DNA of 64,000 nucleotides from the NCBI GenBank assembly GCA_027924585.1, contig BSBM01000150.1, forward strand, positions 18,520,001 through 18,584,000, written 5' to 3'. A model generated the notes under the pieces. It was not told the origin of the DNA. It was given only the letters and a program-made list of their open reading frames with translations, and did not search any database. The position numbers and the translations under genes were made by a program. This DNA is from Larix kaempferi. Taxonomy: Eukaryota > Streptophyta > Pinopsida > Pinales > Pinaceae. Shown here piece after piece: positions 34,151 through 43,683 of the stretch; position 1 is the first letter of the stretch, and each line of letters opens with the position of its first letter.

Positions 34151-34982
34151 AGGCATATTTTGTATGGGAAAGGGTTACATTTCGTTTTGTAAGTCTTGAA
34201 TATTGTTGAATCTAAATCTTAGAAGATATTGTAAAGGCTCTGCAGCTGAGTGCGCAGAGACCTATTTTGAGAGAGAAGAAGTCTGCAGCTTAGTGTGCAG
34301 ACAAAGAACTGTTGTACCCTTCCCAAAGACTAATATAACAACAGTTCTTGTGGACGTAGCCTCCATCCAGGGGGTGAACCACGTTAAACCTTGTGTAGTG
34401 TGATTGTTTATGTTTGCACTTATCTGGTTGCTTACGAATGAATGTCTGGATTCTCATTTATCAGTTGTTGTGTTAGTGATTTTATACGTATTTTCCATAG
34501 GAGAAAGATGGGAATAATATGTTAAGTCTTACGTGAATGGATGAATGATGAATGCGCAGTATTCTAAGTTTGTAAAGGTATCAACCTATTGAATAGTCAC
34601 AAATACATATAGAATCTGGATTGTGTAACTCTTTTGACGCGCAGCACTGAAAGTGCACAGTATTAGGTGTTTTGTCTGCTTGTATCTGTTAGGAAGCTTA
34701 ATAATCTAAGGCAGTAGATGAATGACTAAGTGTTAAGTAAATTCTTTATTATTGGTTAAGTTCGTGAAGGAAGTGTATAAATTAGTTGTGATGTCCTATT
34801 ATTTTGCACTCTACCTGAACCGCGTAGTCTGTAGATGTGCAGGTTACGAAAGTATCTTCGCATGTGGAAGTAGGGACCACGACGCAGCCTATCGTCACGC
34901 AGCCCTCAGTTCGCAGCACGAGTCCAATATAACGCTGCGCAATAGTCCTGTCTAGACAACTCATCACATCACTATGGAAATA

Positions 34983-35026
34983 TGATTCCGCAGTGCCCCC
35001 ATAGTGATTCCGAAGTGCCCCCATAG
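34983..35026 (+). repeat. 22-bp tandem duplication in D 5' LTR
   Basis: Two units (34983-35004 and 35005-35026) share TGATTCCG-AGTGCCCCCATAG with one difference. The G LTR has a single copy of the corresponding sequence, so the duplication is probably specific to D or its recent lineage. Confidence 0.75.
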
Positions 35027-35167
35027 CTTCGCCTCGGGTGAGACCTCAGCCCGTTCGCAGGCTGTTTCCAAAAGGGCCGATGAAAAGGGGTTTTGTTGGT
35101 TAAGCTAAACTACAAAGAACCTGGGTCTACATTAGAAACCTCTAGATCAGTATTGTAAGCCAACAAA

Positions 35168-35185
35168 TGGTTCTATTACCGCGCT
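35168..35185 (+). promoter_or_regulatory. Probable primer binding site of element D
   Basis: TGGTTCTATTACCGCGCT begins two bases after the LTR end. Position and the leading TGG fit a PBS. I cannot name the tRNA. Confidence 0.5.
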
Positions 35186-35212
35186 AAGAATCCGTGATGA
35201 GTTGAATTCGTG

Positions 35213-35644
35213 ATGTGTGAAGTAGAAGAAGTTGAGCTGGATGTCGACTTTTGGTGTCCAGACAAGAAAGAAATATGGGCTTGGTGTGACAAGACAGAGA
35301 GAGACTTCGCAAGGAAAGAAAACAGACACCCACATCTTTCCGACATTCAGTGGTTGAATAAGTACCTGTGGAAAAATGTTCACGAAGTTTTCTAGGTATC
35401 TTTTGGAAACGAGCTTCACGAGTGGTTGTCAAGACTCGTCAAACACAAAAGCTTCACCCCGCAAGACGTACTGAAGGAGTGGACACCAAATCTCATTGAA
35501 AGGCTCAAAGCATTAGATAGTCCATTTGTATGCGCAGTTGACTTCTGGGTTGACAGTACACTGCAGAGCTTTGTAACAAGTTTGCTCTGGACATGCTAAA
35601 GTCCTACAGCGCAGCCGAACGATATTTTTTCAAGGGTTTCAAAG
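35213..35644 (+). pseudogene. Element D first ORF before gag, possible exon
   Basis: About 140 codons from an ATG 48 bp after the LTR, interrupted by one TAG near 35393 and one TAA near 35597. The sequence is rich in Trp, Asp, Lys and Glu (DVDFWCPDKKEIWAWC; LKEWTPNLIERLKALD). It resembles no domain I know. A strong donor-like GTAAGT occurs at 35645, and AG acceptors follow pyrimidine/T-rich DNA near 35713 and 35759. It may be a spliced first exon of gag. Confidence 0.45.
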
Positions 35645-35712
35645 GTAAGTACCTGAAAAAACTCAATCTATATATTAAAATGCTTTTAGCTGAGAAAGGC
35701 ATTTTTAGAATG

Positions 35713-37042
35713 CAGTGAAAGTGTTGCTTAAATTTGTAATGGTCAATAGCATTTTTAGTGATTCTGATGAAGAGACACATAACCTAAGAAGTAGGAAAAT
35801 ATATAAATATACACCTAAGAAAAATTCTAGTGGATCTAGAATCCGCATTGATGTTGAGTCGCAAGACGAACCTGACATCCAAACCGCACCTGTATCTTCC
35901 ACCTATCAACCTATTATGCCACTAATCCACCAGTGGTGAACACCGCATCGCTCATTACACATACCCACCCAAATTAGAACCCCACAGTCGTGAACATTCA
36001 GCACGATACCACATTCATTTTTTCCACGCGGAGCACTACGCACAACCCTCCACCACCTAGAAGAAGCATGACTGAGGACATTAAGCTGCCGATATTCAAA
36101 GGAACGGATCTAGAAGACCCTGACTAGTACTGGTTTCTATGTGAAGCCGTATGGAGTGTAAAACAAGTACAGGATGATGCTGTGAAGCAAGCACAGCTCG
36201 TTACCACTTTTAGAGATAGAGCCTTGCATTGGTTCATGAAATACTCACAGGCACATCCTAAAACCCTGCTAGAAATCAAGGTTGCACTCATAGCAGAATT
36301 CAAGAAGCCAAAGTCAAAGTCTCAATGTATAACAGAATTGAAAGAGATCAAACAGAAACCGAATGAACTCTATTGGACCAAGTAAGCTTTGTTATAGCAC
36401 CGCAGTAGCACAAGGAATGGTTCATAGCCGCACTGTTGCCTCATATCAGACAACCATTGATGCAGCAGAAGGTTACATCACAGGAAGAAGCCTTGGAGAT
36501 CGCGATGAAGTTGGAAGCTTCACCGATTGGAGAAAGTAGCACTGGAATGTCTCAAATTCAAAACTAGTTGGCTACCCTAACACTACAGTTACAAGATATC
36601 AAGAAAGGAAAACAAGAAAGACAAGAATTCTAGTGTATAGGTTGTAAGGGAGAAGGACACACTAAGGATCACTGCCCTTTATTTCAAGAATTCCTTAACA
36701 TGGGTGGACCAAACCCATTGAATCCACACCCAGGACCATGGTGTGAAATTTGCAGAACTAGAGGACATCGGCTAGAAGACTGCCACATGATTCAGAAGTA
36801 TGTAAGAACACATAAAAATCTATATTGTAATTTCTATAAGTCAGTAGGGCATGATGAGTCTAATTGCCACACACATGAGCTCATGTTAGAAAGAAAGAAG
36901 GATATTGAACATATGTATGGAAGAATGTACAGAGTCCAAGAAGAGACTCCGAAGAAATAGAATAATGCCCAACCTGATCGAGGAGCATACAGAGGCCGAG
37001 GAGGATGCCGCGGGAGAGGAAGGAATAACGGTTCGACGCAGG
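35713..37042 (+). pseudogene. gag: Element D gag, part 1, cut by element E
   Basis: The capsid-like domain starts near MTEDIKLPIFKGTDLEDPD (36068) and includes FRDRALHWFMKY and LLEIKVALIAEFKKPKS, the usual pattern of a plant gag. A stop (TAG at 36125) replaces an expected Gln, and a shift follows near 36385. Three zinc knuckles follow: CIGCKGEGHTKDHC (36634-36675), CEICRTRGHRLEDC (36742-36783) and CNFYKSVGHDESNC (36826-36867), the last with Tyr for the second Cys. A Gly/Arg-rich stretch (RGAYRGRGGCRGRG) leads to the E insertion at 37042. Confidence 0.78.
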
Positions 37043-37335
37043 TGTTGACACTACATCTGAGAATGCTCAAATCCTAAAAAATTTTGCCAAAATAATCCAA
37101 AAGAAGTGAAATTACCACAAAAAAGGTTGAAGAAAAAGGTTTGAAATACAAAAACAAGAAGGAAAAACCCACATATGCAAAGTCCGAAAACAAATTTATG
37201 AAAAGATTATATCCAGATCAAGTTTCGATGGCGGAGATGATAAGGATCAAGATCAACGGCTAATATAGTTTCCCGCACCGCCAAAGTGATATGTCGCAAA
37301 TAAGTGTGAGTGGTTGCGGACTCAATACCGCCAAG

Positions 37336-37469
37336 CACGTGTCCTAATATCATCAGTCTGCATATGTGATATAGTGGTATCATAAACCACCACAGCGCCG
37401 TGCGGAACAACCAAATAGAAAAGCGTGATGGAGCCATAGCACGTGGCGTGGTGGGACCTGATACGTGGC
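37336..37469 (+). promoter_or_regulatory. G-box / ABRE-core cluster in E LTR
   Basis: CACGTG at 37336-37341, CACGTGGC at 37440-37447 and ACGTGGC at 37463-37469. All three recur in the 3' LTR (48642, 48745, 48768). These are core sites for plant bZIP and bHLH factors, often in stress or abscisic-acid response; activity here is inferred. Confidence 0.5.
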
Positions 37470-37812
37470 AGATGGATAAAGCGTAAGGAAATATTCCATA
37501 CGTTGATAGCAATTGGAGGGATGATATACGTCGGAAACAAAATCAACGGCTAGTGTTCGTCCGCATCTGGGAAGCTGTGCACTGGATAGAAGGAAGAGAG
37601 GTCGCGGAAAGTAAAACCACTCAAACAGGTGTCATCAAATGGTTCATCCGCACAAGGAACAAACCGGAGAAGAAAAACTGCTTTAAGATCGCGGATACCA
37701 CCATAGGGGATAAAAGGAGGCGAGATCTGATGGCCCAAATCAAAAGCTCTAGATCAACGGTCATATATGAACCCCTTTTCAGAAAGTTGCCAGGAAGTTA
37801 ATCAAAAAGACT

Positions 37813-37820
37813 TATATAAA
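37813..37820 (+). promoter_or_regulatory. TATA box upstream of the LTR ORF (5' copy)
   Basis: TATATAAA lies 173 bp before the ORF start codon at 37993 and is identical in the 3' LTR (49118-49125). It would start a subgenomic mRNA for the LTR ORF. Confidence 0.6.
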
Positions 37821-37992
37821 ACAAAAAGGGCTTCACATAACGGAATTTTGCATATGTGTCCCTATCTTGGAGAGCTCTGAAGACTGGTGGAGATCAGAGA
37901 TTGCGACAGAAGGCGAAAGGCATGTACATACAAGTAGGGTCTGGTGACCTAGCCCACTTTTTAAATAGAATTTTGTTTAAAGAAACGTTTAA

Positions 37993-40900
37993 ATGGAAAC
38001 TGTACATGATATAGACGTTTTTAAAGCAAAAAAAGCACTAGAGGATAGAGACGAAGACATTCATGATACCCTAATTAGGTTACCAGTCTCTGAGATTAAA
38101 TTTAGGTTGTCTGAATTATTAAAAGAAGGGGTAGACCTACATAGAGTCCACCAGTCGTCTTTGATAGCCTTTTGCCCAGACCAAATCCCTTTTTTCCCAG
38201 AATTTGTGTCATGGTGTGCCGAGAATTATTCCCGAGAAGAAAGAATTGTCCTAGACAATCAAAAAACCAGAGTCGTTTGTGAAATAAAGCCGGCCAAAAT
38301 GATTAAAGCCCTAGGAATAGATTTTTCCCAAACCCTCGAGTCCGAGATTTTTTCTGAAACCTCCATTATTGAAAATTATCATCAAACCTCTCAAACTGAT
38401 AGAGAAAAGTTTTTGTCGTCATGTCTCAAGCCAGAAACCAGCATTTCGGAGGTCCCGTACCCTATAGATATCAATTTGTTTTATGAAAATACCCAATTAG
38501 TTTTGACATTATTGGCTTTAGTTCTAGGGTTTGATACGGACTTGTATGTAACCGAATTTCAGTTGAGTCTTTGTACAAAATGAGTACAATTCTGTCAGGG
38601 ATCGATGAAAATCAAATCCCTCGACTTAATTTTGAAGAATTTTTTACAGAGAAGATTCATGACCAAATAGTCAATTTTCCAACTCTAAGGCATTTCAAGT
38701 TTCAGTCTTTTTTGATGAAAATGATTATGATACCCAGTCAAGAAGAGTTGCAGTTCCCAGAAATCATTTTCACGACTTTATTAGAAAATAACATGTTCAA
38801 TTACATCAATTTCATGCTCTCAGATATTTACAGAATGATCTTTGGTAAAAAATTGCCTAGAGTATTACCAGAAATGCAGGCATGCATGCAATTGAGTGCA
38901 GAGTACGCGACGGGAGATTGGTTCTTGTCAAAGGATAGTACAGTAATCATATTATACAGGTTCAAACATAAACCTTATGTTTTACCAGCTTTTCTTACCT
39001 TAATGGTTTTTGCTTTGGAATTCCTGAGACAAAAGTTGATTGTTGAAGATAACAATTTTTTGGTTTACAAACAAGCAACAGACATTAAATATCCGTTCAC
39101 ACTTGGTCCATTCACAATAAAGAATAAAAATGCTGCTGTGTATATAGAGAAGTTATTGAAAGATATGAGTTTTGAGACAGATATGGCTATTGAGTATGAT
39201 CCGTTGAACATAATATCAAAACGGAGAACAGATCATCGCATCAAAGCACTGAACCATCAGATGATTGAAGGAATATCTGACAGAGCCAATTGGCTGGAAT
39301 ATAAAGAAGAAATCATTCCGGATGCACACGACAAAGAAATGGAATTGACAGATACAACAACAGAGACAGAAGACACAATGAATACTGCATTGGTGGGGTT
39401 TAAGAGACCCATACAGGACATAATGAACATTGAGGATGAAGGAACAGAAAGAGGAAAAAAGTTGAAAATAAATGAACAACAAGAGTTGATAGCAATTTCA
39501 GAAGAGGCAAAAAGAATTGAAGAAAAAATACCAGAGGTCACGGTTAAAGAATACAGTATTGAAGAAACCCCAGTAGAGGGCGATGTAAATAGACCACAGA
39601 ATATGATGGATGTATTTAATGAACATAGTCAGAATAAACAGGAATCCTCTAAGCAAACCAGTCAGTTGTTTCCAAAAGTTAGAAATGTGTCCAATACTGA
39701 AGTAAGTTTATTTACTAGCAAAAATATCAGAGAGAATTCTTTGAAATTTTCAGTTGTCACAAAAGATAATATTTCAGAGATGAAAGTAGATTTGTCTAAA
39801 ATAAATTCCCCAGATAAAATTTTATTGCACAGACAAATGGGAGAAGTTATATATTCGGATTATTTGGGGGCAATATTGAAGGCAGACAAATTAAAAAATT
39901 CATTGGATAAATTGAATAATCAGTTGAGACAGGAGAAGGAAGAAAATAAGTCTCGACAGCAACAGATTAAAAAATTGCAAGTAGATTTGATAAATAAAGA
40001 AGGAGATGCAGCAAAAAAATTGCTCAAAGAAAAATATGATACGATCCTGATGTTAAGACGAAAGCTAAAAATTCCAGACACTGTACTTATCCAAGGAGCA
40101 AAATTAACAATACTGGAAAAAGAAAAAGAAGAATTATCTAATGAAGTAAATGATGTTACTGCAAAAATGTTAAAGCTTTCTGATGAAAAAGATCATTGGG
40201 AAAAAGAGAAAATCATTTTAGAAGAACAGTTGGAGGAAACAAGGAAAAGATTAGCAGAAAGTGGTCAGCAACAAGTACAAACAGCCATAGATGAAGATAA
40301 AACTGGAGTAGATGGTATTTTACAAGCCATGTCCCAAGTAAGTTTGAAGGAAGGAGAAATCAAAGAATTGAAGATGGAAATACAGAAGCTGAAAGAAGAA
40401 AATGAAATTAAAAATAAGGAGATAAAAACTTTGCAGACAAGGAATCAGGAATTAAGTGATAATAATAAAGGATTGGCAGCTCATGTGACAGGGAAAGCTG
40501 CTATGCAAGGTTGCAAACACATGGTATGGGACCAAATTATAAAGGAAGTTGAAAAACTAAGACCATATCTGGATTACATAAGAGTCAAAGAAAAGGTAGC
40601 CAAAGATGCCTTCAAAAGTTGCAGAGCATTCAGGGAGAACTTAAATAAAAAGCCAAAAGAAGTAGCCCAGAAAGCAATAACATTTTTAAACAGTCTAACT
40701 GAAGTAGACCTGACAGCCAGGAATATAATGAACAGAATTTCAGTCATCACATGGGCCAGAAGGATCTTGGGAAAGTACTCGCATGTTGAAAATATTGAAG
40801 CTAAAGCTGGAGAAATACAGGAAGAAGTAGTAAAGTTTAAGAAGCAATTTGAAAAATTAATAAACAAAGGATTCCCTGCTTTTTGGAATGAAAAGAATGA

Positions 40901-41198
40901 ATTGATTCCTCCTAATGAATATAAAAGGTTGTTGTTTGACATAAGAATGGATCACAGAAAGTTTCAGCAATTGGATCATTTGCTTACAGGAAAAATTTTA
41001 ATGAAGAAGATAGCGGAAGACTTTGAAATTTTAAATATGCTAATCTCAACCTGTGAGAATCTTCTTCCTGTTTCTTATGCAGGTCATGTTGAAATGCGAG
41101 TCTTGGTAAAAGAAATGACCAACTATGATTTACCCACGGCCGACGAATGGAATTATGTGGACAAATATGGAAGGACAATATATTCTGTCCATTCATAG
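37993..41198 (+). CDS. LTR-encoded coiled-coil protein of element E (5' LTR copy, one frameshift)
   Basis: A reading frame of about 1068 codons lies wholly inside the LTR. It starts at an ATG (METVHDID) and ends VHS-stop. A single-base deletion at 38570/38571, absent from the 3' copy, splits it into 196 and 875 codons; there are no in-frame stops. Layout: alpha-helical N-terminal half with hydrophobic blocks (residues about 1-430), an acidic linker, a long coiled coil (about 39860-40500, for example LEEQLEETRKRLAESG) and a helical C-terminal domain of about 200 residues. No signal peptide, membrane segment or zinc motif was seen. I do not recognise the family. D, G and A carry coiled-coil ORFs just before their 3' LTRs, so this may be the same kind of gene. 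Function unknown. Confidence 0.78.
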
Positions 41199-41954
41199 AT
41201 GCATTCAAAACTCTTGCCAAGTGGTGAAAAGATGATATTCAAAAAATTTGCCAAGTGGCAAAAAAAGATACTTTTATTTTAAATTTGTAATATTATTGGG
41301 AGACAGTTATCTATTGCTCAAAGACAGTTATCTTTCGAAGTTAAAGTACTTTTCAGTTATTAGTTAGAAGAAGCAGTTATGTCAAGCTTCTTCCAAATTT
41401 TGTATAAAAACAATGAGAGTCATTGTTGAAGGGGTTGAAAATCCTTTGAGAGACAAGTATGTTTTGAAGTCTATTTTTGATAAATAAAGGAAGTACATTG
41501 AAAATACCTATCTTTTGAGACCAGAGATTCATGTGTTGATCAGCTTTACAGTCTATTTTTTCCTTTATATTTATATGTGCATGTTTACTCTCTATGTTAT
41601 ATCTTCCATTATGTTTTTCTTCTATATTTAAATGAACACTTGAAATAAATTCGAGATTCATACTGGTTATGCCTCGTTTTTATCGCATTTAAATATTCAC
41701 TATTTTCTCCAAAGTTGACAATGGATTCATCCCAGTTAGATGCCTGTTGTTGATGGAATGTCATTACTTCTTTCTATACCACCCGAAAAAATCAAATTGA
41801 CTGTGATATGATTGCTATCTTGCCTCTGTGGAAATCTGTTTGGTATAAATATCTTGCTGGCATATTATATATTTGAAACTTTGACTCCATGCCCAACGTT
41901 TCTTGTTTTCCTTTTCAACCAGAAAATCCTTTTGAGAAATTTTGAGAGAACTTT

Positions 41955-41962
41955 TATATATT
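41955..41962 (+). promoter_or_regulatory. TATA box near the end of E 5' LTR
   Basis: TATATATT, conserved at 53262-53269 in the 3' LTR, lies 140 bp before the LTR end. It is the likely promoter of the genomic RNA, giving a short R-U5. Confidence 0.55.
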
Positions 41963-42101
41963 TTAGCCTTTACATATATATCGTGAGAGAGCCCTCTCTG
42001 GTGGAAAAATGGCTGAGTTTTCTACCTAAAGCTTGGTTTGAAAAAGGTTACCTTAGGTGTTATTCTTTTACAACCAGAATAAAATCTAAGTGCTAACATT
42101 T

Positions 42102-42121
42102 TGGCGTCGTTTCCGGGGAAC
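42102..42121 (+). promoter_or_regulatory. Primer binding site of element E
   Basis: TGGCGTCGTTTCCGGGGAAC starts three bases after the LTR. It resembles the TGGCGCCGTTGCCGGGGA-type PBS of large plant gypsy elements, with two or three mismatches. Confidence 0.75.
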
Positions 42122-42273
42122 GAAAGTGAAAATTTTCCCTGGGAGAAACGACAAAGAAAGATCAAATTTCTTGGGCAAGAAAATTTGAAATAAGTTGGTT
42201 GTAGATATTGCCCTGACGACTTCACTTGTGACAATTTCTTAAGGTTTTTTGAAGATATTTTGAGAAAGACATT

Positions 42274-43683
42274 GTGGCTACAAGAAGAAATCCCGGTTTG
42301 CAGTTCTTCTCAGGCGTGGATAATCCAGAAAAGCTCCTCAAGACGGATAAAGGCAAAGGCAAGACGAAAGAAGGTATTTCTCAGTTTTCAAATATATTCT
42401 CTTCTTTGCAAGAAAATCTGTTTGAGGAAGAAAATATTGGTTCAGGTGAAAATATTTTTCTTAGAACTAAATCAGATTCTGATTTGAAAGAAACAAAAGT
42501 TGACCCAAAAAGTTTGTGGGATTATTCTTTAAAATCTGTTTGGGAAAATTTACAAAAATCTGAAAGGGCAGGGTCCAGAATATCCAAAGCCCAAAGAATA
42601 CCTGTGCAAAGTAATAGACAACAGGCAATGATTGTTCCACCTTATAAACCACCACCCATGGCTGCCAGATTTGCCCCATTGGTTTTGCCCGCGGCTTTAC
42701 ATGATTTGCCTCAAAAGTATGGACAGAGAATCTTTACTTTTGATAATGAGGGTAATTATACAGCACAGCAACATGTTGATAACTTTAGTGATTTCATTGA
42801 TTTAGAAGAAGTGGATTATGATGATGCAAAAATGAGGTTGTTTGCCCAAAGCTTGAGAGGTGAAGTCAAAAAATGGTTTAGAGCTTTAGCTGCAGGATCA
42901 ATTGCTAATTATGATGCTTTTACAACTCTTTTTATCAAAAGATGGGAAGACCAAAAAAATCCTTCACAGGTGTCGACACAATATAATAATCTGAAAAAAT
43001 GAGGTTTTGAGTCAATTCAAGAGTTCTCTGCCAGATTTATGAAAGTCTATAATTCTATCCCTACAGATATAAAACCTCCAGTGGGAGCATCCAAGTTACA
43101 TTATGCAGACGCTTTTGAAGGTGATTTTTCATGCACATTAAGAGAGAGGAGGTCTACTACTTTGGAAATAATGATGAAAGATGCAGTAGAAGTTGAAGCT
43201 AATATGATGGCTTCTGGAAAAATGAGACATAGAGATATGGACAGAAAGAAAGTTAGAGAAGATAATCAAAATGCAGCATCTTCTTCTTCTTCCACAGATG
43301 TAAAATTTGAAGCAATGATGAAAACTATGGAAAAGTTATTAGAAAGGTTAGTGGTGGATAACAAAGCTCCAAATAAAGAACAAGCAGAACCTCAAATCAG
43401 AAACCCAAATTTTAGAAGACCCTTTGTTCCAGCTATAAGGCCGAGAGAGCAACGAAACCCAAGGAATGCAGAAGAAGATCAAATCAGACCTCCTTTTCCC
43501 AAAAATTATATTGCTGGAGAAGTTGAAGTTGAGATACCTGAGGGTGATATTCACCATTGTGGCAGTTCTGATTCAGAAGTGTATCTAACTAAACAAGAGC
43601 ATGATATGTTCCTTGCAGAAGGGAATGTTGTAATTTGGAGACGGAAATTGATCAATACCAGATTGGTTACCAAAATGCTATAA
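42274..43683 (+). pseudogene. gag: Element E gag
   Basis: The frame begins GTG-GCT-ACA (nt 42274), probably an ATG lost by A-to-G change, since no upstream in-frame ATG fits. A basic linker leads to the capsid-like domain: LRGEVKKWFRALAAGSI, FTTLFIKRWEDQKNPS, IQEFSARFMKVYNSIP. One TGA at 42999-43001 interrupts it, where Arg (CGA) is likely. The C-terminal part is rich in Lys, Arg and Asn. No CCHC zinc knuckle occurs anywhere in the frame, unlike B and D. It overlaps the pol frame by 79 nt, with pol in the -1 frame. Confidence 0.82.

Larger units (their letters stand above)
33601..35165 (+). repeat. 5' LTR of element D (1565 bp)
   Basis: It starts TGTTGGGCGTGGCCC and ends GCCAACA, with PBS-like sequence two bases later. 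The first 1160 bp recur at 62841-64000. The same family forms the G LTR on the opposite strand at 30255-32849. A TATA box lies at 34143-34150 and a 22-bp tandem duplication at 34983-35026. An alternative start 11 bp upstream (TGTTAGGG in the 3' copy) is not supported by the 5' copy. Confidence 0.9.
37043..42098 (+). repeat. 5' LTR of element E (5056 bp)
   Basis: Starts TGTTGACACTACATC and ends GTGCTAACA, directly followed by the PBS. The whole length is repeated at 48350-53405. Layout: about 950 bp with G-box motifs and a TATA box, a 3.2-kb ORF, then about 900 bp with a second TATA box (41955) and an AATAAA (42078-42083) near the end. Another AATAAA at 41483-41488 lies 285 bp after the ORF stop and could end an ORF transcript. 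Confidence 0.93.

Noticed and set aside
39216-39541. Minus-strand hydrophobic frames opposite the E LTR ORF (also 50522-50862)
   Set aside because: They mirror the Lys/Glu-rich coding strand and are conserved only because the LTRs are copies. Shadows of the real frame.
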